64,000 nt of DNA, from positions 40,908,969 through 40,972,968 of the forward strand of contig CM038468.1 in NCBI GenBank assembly GCA_021464415.1. The letters run 5' to 3'. The position numbers and the translations under genes are program-made. This stretch comes from Lonicera japonica (taxonomy: Eukaryota; Streptophyta; Magnoliopsida; Dipsacales; Caprifoliaceae). Below are positions 12,501-22,333 of the stretch, piece by piece. Each line of letters starts with the position of its first letter. The stretch's first letter is position 1. A model generated the notes under the pieces. It searched no databases, was not told where the DNA came from, and saw nothing but the letters and a program-made list of their open reading frames with translations.

Positions 12501-15042
12501 GGTTGCTCAATCTGTACATCACAAACTACTTCCTTTTTCTTTTTCTTTTTTTTAATCACCCCCACGAACTTCAATCTCTGTTTTCAAGAAGATCTATTTA
12601 GTTGGCCTTTTCTTGTCCTCTTTATGAGCTGATCTCTTTCCTCATATATATAGATATGTATTTATAAAAAACCCATAGAAGTTACAAATCTGTCTGTGTT
12701 CTTCTTAGCAAAGGAAAAAAAATTGGCAATATGGGGGAATTCTCCATTGCCAATATGGGAGGGTACTTCAATAATTTGAAAATAATTGAGAATGCCAAAA
12801 AAGGAGCATTTTTATGTGAACCAGACATTGGAATGGAATCCCCAATTCCTGGAAAGAAGGTTTCCTGGAATTGAAGATGCCAATTCCTTTCCTACATTTC
12901 CAACCAAACGAGACCTAAAAAGGGTTATTTGAAGACTTCCCCTGCATCCCCCTATACAACTGAGGAAGTGAGGAGAGAGCAACTTTTCTTTAATCAATCT
13001 ATAAATCTCACTGATTATTACAATCGTGTAATGAATGAAAGGGAATTGGGGAAAATAGTTAACTAGATTGCCTATAATAGTTTAATACTACTTCTATTTC
13101 GCCCAATGGCTTTATAGTATGCATTTCTATTTTCCAAAAGCACCCTTACCGGAATAGCTTCAGGTTAGCTTCACTATATGTCCAACCTTGTAAGCAAACA
13201 AAAAACCATCGCCATTGCTCTAAAAGTCTTACAATTCAGGATTAAATTAACAGTACAAACCATGATTCATAGCTTAGTAGATATGACTTGCATAGCGAAT
13301 ATATAACTAACGTATATTGTAGTGAATCTTACAATTCAAAGGAAACTTCGTACAATTTGATTAAAAAAATAGCTATATTAATTGTTGAAATTGTGTAGAA
13401 TCTTAAATTGGCACTAGAACATGCGGCAAAAATAGCTAACGACTTTGAGTTTGCTTATAGGATGTGTTTCAGTGGTGCAACTTCACAAGCTTTGCATTAA
13501 TTTAGATATAGCTTTAGAATAACAAGGTCAACATTGGTAAGAGGATTTGATTTCCCTACTAGCACATAAACATCTCCATTCTCCTGGGTAAATGAACATC
13601 TGCACATGAACCTGTTAGTTCAACTACGAAACAACAAATGAACACATTAGAGAACAATTTCGGGGAAAAAAAAAACCCAAGAACATTTGGCGGAAACTAC
13701 AATCACAAAAAATAAATCTTTTATTTTATCTCCGAACCTTTTGACAAAAAAACACACACAAAGGAGGCAAGTGGGATTTTCCATAAGAAACCACTTTTAA
13801 CGGACCAAGCCTGGTAGAATGAACCAAGGAAAACCCCACGTAAGAAAGATAGCATAGACCATGGAAGAACAATTGTCAATTAAGAGGTCTGCATGTTTCA
13901 CCATCATGGTGTCACCCTTTCAGTTCTCTTGCCAATTTGGTAGGGACGGCAATTCTAGAAACAATGCGATAACTCGACACAGAACGAAATGAGATTTGAC
14001 ATGAAATTGACCAGAGAACTCATGTTCATGTCTGGAATTTTTAACAGGAGTTGTGCAGTGTTCGTGTTTGATAAAAATAACACAATGTCGTATCAGGCCC
14101 AAAGATGACCCTAAAACATGAGTTGCCACACCTACAGTTTTAGTAAACGCAGTCTCTAGACTGAGTCAAGAACATTAGTTCCCACTTTCTTGTCGCTAAG
14201 ATATGCCTCTATCCTGTTTACTAAAACCTAATACCCCATATTTAGACAACAACGTCCATTAACATTCATATAGCTTAATATTTAAATCAAGTATGAGTAA
14301 CATACATTATATTATTTGTTGCAAAATGACTGTATCCTAAATTATGTAACAAGGACACCCCAAAAGCTGCAAATACTAGTATAGGTAGATAAACCAATCC
14401 GAAGTCAAAAATAGTTCCTTCCGGCAAACCTATAACTTTTCCATCACACTACTTAGCACAAAAATCTTTAAGATCAAAAGCACGTGACGGGAAAAAACCT
14501 TAAAACGTTTATCTAACAATTATGAATTATCATAAACTCACCTCGTAACTCCGATATACTTCAAATATAACATTTTTAATGGCAAAACAGATACTAACAA
14601 TTATAATTGTAAGTTCAAAAAAATGAAGGACAAAAACACTCAAATGGACATATTTCATTAGTTGGACTAGAATAAGGCATGAACAGTACATAGTAAATGA
14701 ATATACCCTTCGCATCTGACAAAAGGCCATTACTTCATAAAGGAACAACCAAAAAATAGCCCTAAAGTTCTCATATACCTAATTTTCCACCTCAAATTAC
14801 CTAAATTACGATACAAAACTCCAACTCTAACAGCACAAAGGCATCAATTTAAACCGCAATCTCAAATCACAGAAAACAAATTAAATTAATAAGATAAAAT
14901 TGCAAAAGTTAAAAAAAAAAAAAAAAAAAAAAACCTTGCCTGAGATCGACATATTATTTTCCTGAGAAGAAGAAGAAGACGTCGATGACGAAGATGAAGC
15001 AGCAGTGGATTTACGAGAAGTAGATTTCTTCTTAGACCCCAT
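3501..15042 (-). CDS. KMS1: KMS1/VMP1-like ER membrane protein, 8 coding exons
   Basis: Homologue of plant KMS1/KMS2 and animal VMP1, ER membrane proteins of the early secretory pathway with a VTT (SNARE-associated/DedA-type) core. Coding exons on the minus strand: 15042-14940, 10385-10177, 9642-9564, 9332-9033, 7170-7013, 6846-6730, 5744-5565 and 3701-3501. They join in frame to 448 residues plus TGA. Family landmarks: [17 protein letters not shown] near residue 37, a hydrophobic segment near 72-98, [18 protein letters not shown] at about 132-149, the VTT signature [10 protein letters not shown] near 220-229, then [15 protein letters not shown] and a last hydrophobic segment before a charged tail. 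The start gives a basic, Ser-rich N-terminus ([12 protein letters not shown]) as in plant homologues. Intron 1 keeps the frame only with a GC donor; all other introns are GT-AG. Length and exon order look complete and undamaged. The exact paralogue (KMS1 or KMS2) cannot be decided. Confidence 0.93.
4270..4402. repeat. Intron 7 dispersed repeat, copy 1
   Basis: This segment (CCCCGATTCGCACCC ... AATTAATTAGTTAAT ... TTTGGGACTCGG ... TTTTTAAT) recurs in the same orientation at 5064-5188 in the same KMS1 intron. It has no coding content and no clear terminal repeats. It may be an old transposon fragment or a local duplication. Confidence 0.6.
5064..5188. repeat. Intron 7 dispersed repeat, copy 2
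   Basis: Second copy of the segment at 4270-4402, in the same orientation and about 790 bp away. The shared blocks CCCCGATT.GCACCC, AATTAATTAGTTAAT and TTTGGGACTCGG make the relationship clear despite substitutions. Confidence 0.6.
6089..6238. mobile_element. Inverted-repeat (MITE-like) core in KMS1 intron 6
   Basis: TTTATCAGAAGTTGGGAAAAGAGA near 6089 is repeated in inverted form as TCTCTTTTTCCAACTTCTCATAAA near 6212-6237. The same sequence forms the subterminal arms of the element at 10435-10700, so both belong to one family. The outer ends of this copy could not be fixed. Confidence 0.5.
6303..6502. mobile_element. MITE-like element in KMS1 intron 6 (200 bp)
   Basis: The ends are inverted copies of GTGTTGTTTGATTGA / GGTGTGTTTGATTGA. 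Left flank TTA and right flank TTC are an imperfect TWA-type duplication. The TGTTTGATTGA-type ends fit a Tourist-like element. Non-coding. Confidence 0.45.
7919..8051. repeat. Hairpin / short inverted-repeat element in KMS1 intron 4
   Basis: ATCTGGATTGTTCATTTAAA followed by a TAGATTTTGAC-type arm is mirrored on the right as TTTAAACAAACGGTCCAGAT. The arms are about 45 bp and the loop about 40 bp. It looks like a small foldback MITE. The TRIM at 8056 is inserted at its right edge. Confidence 0.55.
8056..8328 (-). mobile_element. Complete TRIM retrotransposon (273 bp) in KMS1 intron 4
   Basis: Terminal-repeat retrotransposon in miniature, oriented on the minus strand. LTRs 8056-8126 and 8258-8328 are each 71 bp and about 86% identical by eye. 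Directly inside the 5' LTR (8258-8328) is TGGTATCAGAG (complement of 8247-8257), the primer site for initiator Met tRNA. Directly before the 3' LTR is the purine tract GAGGGAGGA (complement of 8127-8135). TTCTT flanks both ends (8051-8055, 8329-8333), a perfect 5-bp target duplication. No coding capacity, as expected; it would depend on enzymes from other elements. LTR divergence suggests an old insertion. Confidence 0.88.
10435..10700. mobile_element. Foldback Tourist-like MITE in KMS1 intron 1 (266 bp)
   Basis: Long inverted arms of about 70 bp. GGTGGAAAATGAATGAACACACC...TTTATGAGAAGTTGGAAAAAGAGA on the left matches the complement of the right arm. Both ends are flanked by TAA (10432-10434, 10701-10703). 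Its left edge lies about 50 bp upstream of the intron 1 acceptor at 10386, so it sits very close to the splice site of exon 2. Confidence 0.7.
10839..11598. mobile_element. Non-autonomous TIR element in KMS1 intron 1 (760 bp)
   Basis: The ends are AGTGTTTTAAA and its inverse TTTAAAACACT. AATGAAC flanks both sides exactly (10832-10838 and 11599-11605), a 7-bp duplication near the 8 bp expected of hAT elements. Just inside the ends is a direct, not inverted, repeat: TGTAGCGGTTTGG...GCATAGCGC on the left and TGTAGCGTTTTGG...GCGATAGCGC on the right. The interior has a purine-rich GAGA stretch (11245-11405) giving an open but low-complexity frame. No transposase. Confidence 0.7.
11926..12056. repeat. 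Tandem duplication (about 70-bp unit) in KMS1 intron 1
   Basis: AATTCCTTTCTATTTAG...CCTTTGTTTGAGTTTTGAG is repeated as AATTCCTTTCTACTTAG...CCTTTGTTTGGGGTTTTGAG, about 70 bp apart. Related GGAATTCC-rich sequence near 12830-12920, ending in CCAACCAAACGAGACC, hints that both belong to a larger decayed Tourist-like element. Its boundaries were not resolved. Confidence 0.45.
12057..14939. other. Remainder of KMS1 intron 1, no gene seen
   Basis: AT-rich intron sequence without a convincing reading frame. It includes a GGAATTCC-rich stretch at about 12820-12920 and a poly-A/poly-T run at 14911-14933 next to the donor of exon 1. Confidence 0.6.
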
Positions 15043-15093
15043 ACGTATATGCTCACTCGCTACTCACCTACTCCTCCAATATCTCGTACACAG

Positions 15094-15221
15094 ATATATA
15101 TATATATATAATATATATAGTTGAAATGGATTTGATATAGGAATTTGTAGTATTACAGATGCATCGGGAAGCGAGACGATAAGGTCGAATTGAATTCAAA
15201 CTGAATCGAATCTGTGATTGG
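15094..15221 (-). promoter_or_regulatory. Candidate core promoter of KMS1-like gene
   Basis: On the minus strand a CCAAT box (15217-15221) lies about 100 bp upstream of a TATATA-rich stretch (15094-15120), which ends about 50 bp before the ATG at 15042. The order fits a plant core promoter. The TATA match is within an AT microsatellite, so it is weak evidence. Confidence 0.35.
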
Positions 15222-15342
15222 TTATTGCAAAAGTAAGGACTTTTATCACTTGCATATATATATATATATATATTTGGAAGAAGCACAGATCTAAGAATTG
15301 GTGAGAGAGAGAAGACGGAGATGAATGAAAACACACGAACTC

Positions 15343-16684
15343 TCAGTTTCGCGTGAAGAATAAAATAAATCAGCTTTTATTTCTCTCCAATTTATTGGTC
15401 GAAGGCGACAAAATTCACATGATAAATTATTATATAGATTTTTGTATAAAAAAAAAAGTAAAATATTAATTATATATATATATATATATTTAAATTTAAT
15501 AACACCTGATTTAGCGGTTAAGTGCTGCAGTCTTGGTTGATGACAAAAAGACATTGAGTTGGATTGGATTGCTGGCGCACCCTCTCCCAATAAGCAACCC
15601 CACAATCTTCGCTTTTACTAAAACAATAATGTATAATTTTTAAAATATAAAGTATAATTTTTTAAAATTACTATGATAAAAATAATATTGTTTCGTCAAT
15701 ATGACCGCCATTTACCAAAATAAAATGATCAGCGCTAAGTTACTTTTGCAGTTGATTAAAGTTGTGTTATCGATATATAGTTATTTGAGTTTTGTTTACG
15801 CATTTCATCACATTAAAACACAATTTTTATTAACCAGTTGTGTTAAAAAAACAATAAATTTACAGTTTATATTATAATATTTGCAAAAAGTGTTATTCAT
15901 ATTTAAAAAGATATTTTCAATTCTAACTTCACAATTATTTATCTGGTAATATTTAGTGTATAGATAGGTTACAATAGAAATTAAGGGACAATAATAGTAA
16001 AAGTATTATTAATTTACAGTAAAAACCTCCTGATTAGTGTGCCTTTGGGAACTTCCAATAGGTTCAAGTGTCATATGCTGTGCTATTCAATATAAAAAAA
16101 TTTAGAACATCTCTAGTGCATATATTAATTGTTGAAATTTTTGTTCAAAAATCATTTTTATTGCAAATATGAATAGCAAAATTTTTAGTTACATAAGGAA
16201 TGTTATATTTTTTGGGTATGTTTATTAGTTATCAATTATTTTTGTCGATATTTATTATATGACTGTCACTTTTAGAAAATATAATTAAAATATAATTTAT
16301 ATAATGTACTCAATAAAAATAAACGGTAAAAAATATTAATAGTAAAAAAAATAATCTTAATTATAAACATGCGATTGCTATATGGTTGAAAAATAAAAAG
16401 TTGCCTGATAAAAAAGTTTATTGAAAACCCATCTCCAGTGGCAAGTTAATGATTTTCATTGTCATATAAAATGTTAGTAAAATATTGTTGAATGTCTACT
16501 CACCATGCATATTCATGTGCTATGAACTTTAACCCAGTTTCAAGATTATCCAAATTAACCTGTCACTTACGTCTATTTAATTATCACATTTATAAAAGTC
16601 CATACGCAAACTAATTAATTATGAACCTAAAGTCCACATATGATCACTTTTATTATTATTTTTCTTTTAATGATTTGTGGTTAC
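15343..16684. other. AT-rich intergenic DNA between KMS1-like gene and copia element
   Basis: It contains the (AT) tract near 15473-15489 and otherwise no recognisable gene. Two partly similar direct segments (ACATCTCTAGTGCA near 16107 and CCATCTCCAGTGGCA near 16429) may be remnants of MITE ends. Confidence 0.5.
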
Positions 16685-16760
16685 TGAAAGAGATATGTCC
16701 TAGGACTATTCATAGATTATGATTTGTACTTGGATATCTTATGCTTATTGTTATCTAACA
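16685..16760 (+). repeat. 5' LTR of copia element, internally deleted to 76 bp
   Basis: The first 71 bp match the start of the 3' LTR (22334 on) with no difference. The last bases, CTAACA, match the end of the 3' LTR. About 1,256 bp between these parts are missing, including the TATA box. Confidence 0.85.
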
Positions 16761-16761
16761 G

Positions 16762-16773
16762 TGGTATCAGAGC
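16762..16773 (+). other. Primer-binding site of copia element
   Basis: TGGTATCAGAGC is complementary to the 3' end of initiator methionine tRNA, the usual primer of plant copia elements. It starts one base after the 5' LTR. Confidence 0.9.
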
Positions 16774-18362
16774 GAGGTTATTGCTGTTCTTTAATTTCGA
16801 TCATGATTATAATCGTTTTATAACTTGAAGATCTGTTCTCGTTTAAAAATTTCGATTAATTTCATATTCGGATTTTAGTATCATGCTAGGTTTTAGTAAT
16901 ATCGATTAATGGGTTAATCGTTTTCTGTAGCATGTTTCTGTTTTCGTTAATCAGTTTACATATACGATATGTCCCTTTATAATCTGATTAATAGAGATCT
17001 GATATGTCAAAAACGTGATTATTGTATGACTGTTATCGACATGTTCATGATTCTGTTAAGTCGTTTTTGATTAGGGTTCATCATATGCTGTTGTGATTTT
17101 AATTCCGCAATTATCATGTTTAGCGTTTTCAGAATCGTTCGTTTAGGGTTTACGCAATCTGGTAGACTTGATGAGATCACGGCTATCGGGTTCTTTCACG
17201 TTGATTTGATTAACGAGATAGGGCAGATTAATGTGATTAGTCTAGACAAATTTGTCTGATAAGATCAGACACGTTTCTGGAGGAAATAATTTGAAATCGT
17301 TCAAATTTTCCACGGTGGCAGAAGTATGATTCTCTTGCAGGTCATACACCGAGCCCGCTGACCGGCCAGCGGGACCGCCGCCGGGGTGTCCACCCCCCGG
17401 ACCCCGGTTGGGGCGCTGCCCCAAACCCCGCGGGGGCGTTGCCCCTCAACCCCTAATTGTTTATTTAATAATTGATTAAATTTATGTTTCCTTTTATAAG
17501 TATGCAATGTGTTGTGTTATGGGATAATACTAACTTGCAGGGTTATTATTTATAGTGATATAGTATGGCCAAACTAAATACGGCCTGCGTGTCGTCTTGT
17601 TTTTATTGTAATATATAAATACGGCCTGCGTGTCGTTTTTTTTTTGTTTTGCAATGTAATTTCAATTACTAGTTTCAATTACTAGTCTCTTGTATTAGGA
17701 TGTACAATTGTTGTATAATTACCTCGCATAGAAGATGGAGGATCCCTCATCACAAGAGAAGATAGTCAAGAACTTTGGAATGTCCAAAGCTACAAAGGAT
17801 GGGAGAGCATAGTTAATTAGTAGCTTTATTTCTCTGGCCATACTATATCACATATTTTTTTTGGTTGATGCATGTTTAAATATTCTGTTGTATTATTGTG
17901 AGACTGCATATTCATGTCCCTAGAACAAATGAAATTATTTGTGCCTTTCCAATACTGATAACTATTAATTTTATGATTATTTTAGAAGACGCCTGCCAAA
18001 ACGGGGTTATCTTAAATCATCATAAATTAATAGTATGGAAGTCGGACATCCATAAATCAGAAAAGTGTTGGTTTGATTTCACGGGCCATCAAAACGGTTT
18101 TGGGCCTTGAGGCAAAGTGTTGAGAAGCCGAAACATAAGATGTAAAACTCAACAAACCAAGAATTACATAGGATGTAATTAACAAATGTTGCTTACCTAA
18201 TTAACAAAGTTTAAGTGAAAAGCCAAAGCTTTCTTAATACCTTGTGTAATATGGATCTTGGACCTACTATGTCCTATTGGGACAATTGTGTGTAAGACAT
18301 AGTAGGAATTTTTTATAAATAAACATATTAAATGTTTGCATATGTTATTTTGCTGTAGATAG
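16774..18362 (+). other. Copia leader with GC-rich island
   Basis: Untranslated leader of about 1.6 kb between the primer site and the gag ATG. It holds a sharply GC-rich island at 17340-17452, unlike all surrounding AT-rich DNA. AAATACGGCCTGCGTGTCGT is present twice near 17575 and 17622. Short upstream frames exist but none resembles a protein. Confidence 0.6.
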
Positions 18363-21300
18363 ATGACGAATCATAACACAACCGCTTTTTCGTTGCGATC
18401 TGTCCTTGAGAAGGAAAAACTAAATACAACCAACTTCCTAGACTGGTTTAGGAATCTGAGAATTGTTCTCAAACAGGAGAGGAAAGATTATGTCCTCGAA
18501 AATGCTATTCCTGAAGAACCAGCAGCTAATGCTCCTCGTGCACAGAAAGATGCATATCAGAAGCATCTGAATGATGATTTAGATGTTTCATGTCTCATGC
18601 TTGCTAGCATGAATGCTGATCTGCAGAAGCAGTTTGAAAACATGAATGCATTCGACATGGTTAAGGAACTAAAGAGTTTGTTTCAGGAACAAGCTCGAGT
18701 CGAACGCTTCGAGACTACTAAGTCTTTGTTTTCTTGCAAGCTTCCTGAGGGAGGCTCAGTTAGTCCTCATGTACTCAAAATGATTGGGTACATTGATCAC
18801 CTAGAAAGGTTGGGGACAACTATTAGCCAAGAGTTGGCCACTGATGTCATTCTCCAGTCGCTGCCTGAGTCATATGATGGTTTCATTATGAACTTCAATA
18901 TGCACAGCTTGGAGAAGACATTAACTGAGATGCATGGGATGCTGAAAACAGCTGAGCAGAATATTGTTAAGAAAGGTAAGAATAATGTTCTGATGGTTCA
19001 AAAGGGAAAGGGTTTCAAGAAGGGTGGAAATGGCAAAGGAAAGTCCAATGCCAAAGGCAAAGGTAAAGCTCCAGTTAAGAACTGGAAGAACAAGAAGCAA
19101 GATTCTGAGCCCAAGCCTAATCCACAAGCTGAAATGATATGTTTTCACTGCAATGAAAAGGGTCATTGGAAGAGAAACTGCAAGAAATACCTTGACGACA
19201 AAAAGAAGGGACTAGCCCCTTCGTCTTCAGGTACTTACGTTATAGAAGTAAATGTTACTTCAGCTTCTTCTACTTCTTGGGTATTAGATACTGGTAGTGC
19301 ATCTCACATTTGTGCAAATGTACAGGGACTCAAAAGGAGTAGGAAGCTGGCTAAAGGAGAAGTGGACCTACGCGTTGGAAATCGAGCAAAAGTTGCCGCT
19401 CTAGCTGTAGGAACATTTGAGATTCTTTTGCCTTCAGGATTAATTTTAGAATTAAATAATTGTTACTATGTGCCTGCTTTTAGCAGAAACATTATTTCTA
19501 TTTCTTTGTTAGACGAAGAAGGTTTTGAATTCAATTTTAAGGACAAACGTTGTTCATTTTCTTTGAATAATATGCAATATGGTATTGGACAATTATTGGA
19601 TGGTCTTTATATTCTAAATCTTGAAATACCTGTTTATAACGTAAATAACAAGAGAATCAAGTCTGATGATTCGAATCCTACTTATTTATGGCATTGTCGT
19701 TTAGGCCATATAAATGAGAAACGCATGTTGAAGCTCCATAAAGATGGTCTTCTAAATTCATTTGATTTTCAGTCTTTTGAACGATGTGAATCTTGTTTAT
19801 TGGGAAAGATGACCAAGAGCCCTTTCAATGGAAACAATGATAGGGCAAGTGATCTTTTGGCCCTCATTCATACTGATGTATGTGGACCACTAAACACAAC
19901 TGCCAGAGGAGGATATCAGTACTTCATCACATTTACTGATGATTTCAGTAGATATGGTTATGTTTACTTGATAAAACATAAATCGGAATCTTTTGAAAAG
20001 TTCAAAGAATTTCAAAATGAGGTACAAAATCAACTTGGCAAGACTATTAAAGCTCTTCGATCAGATCGAGGAGGAGAATACTTAAGCCAAGAATTCATTG
20101 ATCATCTTAAGAGTTGTGGAATTGTTTCACAACTTACTCCACCAGGAACACCACAATGGAATGGTGTATCTGAAAGGAGAAACCGAACACTGTTAGACAT
20201 GGTTCGATCAATGATGAGTCAGACATCTCTTCCAATATCATTTTGGGGATATGCTCTTGAAACCGCAGCGTTCACACTAAATAGATCTCCATCTAAGGCT
20301 GTAGAAAAGACACCTTACGAGTTATGGACTGGAAAGGTTCCAAGTCTGTCTTTTCTAAAGATTTGGGATTGTGACGTTTTCGTCAGACGACTAATCACAA
20401 CTAAATTGGAACCCAAATCTGATAAATGCTTCTTCGTAGGATATCCTAAGGAAACAAAAGGATATTATTTTTATAATCCAACCGAGAACAAAGTGTTTGT
20501 AGCTCGGAATGGAGTTTTCTTAGAAAGAGAGTTTCTTTCCAAAGAAAACAGTGGGAGCACTATACATCTAGAAGAAATTCGAGATGATAGTAATCTTAAT
20601 GAAGAGCCTCAACAAAGTATGCAAATAGTTGCAGAAACTCCTGAAGAAGTTACAGTCTTACGAAGGTCAAGTAGGCCACGTCGCGAACCTGAGAGATTAT
20701 CACTTTTCGTCTCAGATGAGCAAGACATAGTGTTGTTAGACAACAATGAGCCCTCGACTTTCAAAGAAGCAATGGAGAGCTCTAGTTCCGAGAAATGGCT
20801 AGAAGCCATGAAATCCGAAATGAAATCCATGGATGACAATCAAGTATGGGACTTGGTTGACATGCCAAATGGCTGTAGAGCCATAGGTTGCAAATGGGTT
20901 TTCAAAATCAAGATTGATAAAGATGGCAAGATCGATGTCTATAAAGCTCGATTGGTTGCAAAAGGATATCGACAAATCCATGGTATTGACTATGATGAAT
21001 CCTTTTCGCCAGTTGCCATGTTTAAATCAATCCGGATCCTTTTAAGCATTGCCGCATATTATGACTATGAAATATGGCAAATGGATGTCAAAACTGCTTT
21101 CCTTAATGGATACCTAGAAGAGGATGTGTACATGACACAACCTGAAGGTTTTGTCGATCCAAGAAATGCTAACAAGGTATGCAAGCTTAAGAGATCCATA
21201 TATGGTCTTAAGCAAGCATCTCGGAGCTGGAATCTTCGTTTCGATGAAACTATCAAAAAGTTTGATTTTAGAAAGAACGAAGAAGAACCTTGTGTATACA

Positions 21301-22319
21301 AGAAAACTAGTGGGAGCGCGATAGTCTTTCTGGTATTGTATGTAGATGACAAACTACTCATTGGGAATGATATTCCTATGCTTGAGTCTGTCAAGACCTA
21401 GCTTGGAAAATGTTTCTCAATGAAAGATTTGGGCGAGGCAGCCTACATATTAGGGATCAAGATCTATAGAGATAGATCAAGAAAACTAATAGGACTGAGT
21501 CAAAGTAATTACCTTGACAAAGTTTTACGTAGGTTCAACATGCAAGACTCTAAAAGAGGGTTCTTGCCAATGACACATGGCACAACACTAAGCAAGACTC
21601 AGTGTCCTCAGACACAAGATGAGCGAGATCGCATGAGTAGAATCCCGTATGCTTCGGCTATAGGTTCTATCATGTACGCTATGTTGTGTACTCGTCCCGA
21701 TGTAGCATGCGCATTGAGCGTGACTAGCAGATACCAGTCAGATCCAGGTGAGAGTCACTGGACCGCTGTCAAGAATATCCTCAAGTACTTAAGAAGAACT
21801 AGGGATATATTCTTGATTTATGGTGGGGAAGAAGAGTTGGTTGTAAATGGGTACACGGATTCTGGTTTTCAATCAGATAAGGATGATTTCAGATCACAAT
21901 CCGGTTTTGTGTTTTGTCTCAATGGTGGAGCTGTGAGTTGGAAGAGTTCTAAGCAAGCCACAGTTGCTGATTCTACAACAGAAGCTGAATATGTTGCTGC
22001 TTCAAATGAAGCAGTATGGATAAAGAAGTTTATCACTGAACTTGGTGTCATTCCTAGTAGCACCAATCCAGTGGATTTGTATTGTGACAACAATGGAGCT
22101 ATTGCTCAGGCTAAAGAGCCAAGGTCGCACCAAAAATCCAAACATATTCAGAGACGTTATCACCTCATTCGTGAGTTTATCAGTAATGGTGATGTGAAGA
22201 TATGCAAGGTTCCCACAGACGAGAATGTAGCTGATCCTTTGACTAAGCCACTTTCTCAAACTAAACATGATCGTCATTTTAGTGCATTAGGCATTCGTTT
22301 TATGAATGAATGGTCCTAG
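18363..22319 (+). pseudogene. Copia gag-pol polyprotein with one in-frame amber stop
   Basis: A single frame of 1,319 codons encodes Gag, protease, integrase, reverse transcriptase and RNase H, which together copy and insert the element. Seen: Gag region about residues 1-230; zinc knuckle CFHCNEKGHWKRNC from residue 260; protease DTG with Asp309; GAG-pre-integrase WHCRLGHINEKRM; integrase catalytic Asp505 (HTDVCGPL), Asp568 (LRSDRGGEY) and Glu604 (NGVSERRN), giving DD35E spacing; RT core YVDD with Asp995-Asp996; RNase H with TDSGF, TEAEY and DNNGA. An amber TAG at 21399-21401 (codon 1013) stops translation just after the YVDD block and separates the C-terminal RT and RNase H. The residue after YVDD is Lys, where the family usually has a hydrophobic residue. 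Otherwise the frame is intact, so decay is recent. Confidence 0.93.
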
Positions 22320-22322
22320 TAC

Positions 22323-22332
22323 AAGTGGGAGA
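22323..22332 (+). other. Polypurine tract of copia element
   Basis: AAGTGGGAGA directly precedes the 3' LTR, the expected second-strand primer position. Confidence 0.75.
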
Positions 22333-22333
22333 C

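Noticed and set aside
17242..17507. Gly/Pro-rich minus-strand frames over the GC-rich island
   Set aside because: They come only from the GC-rich base composition of the copia leader.
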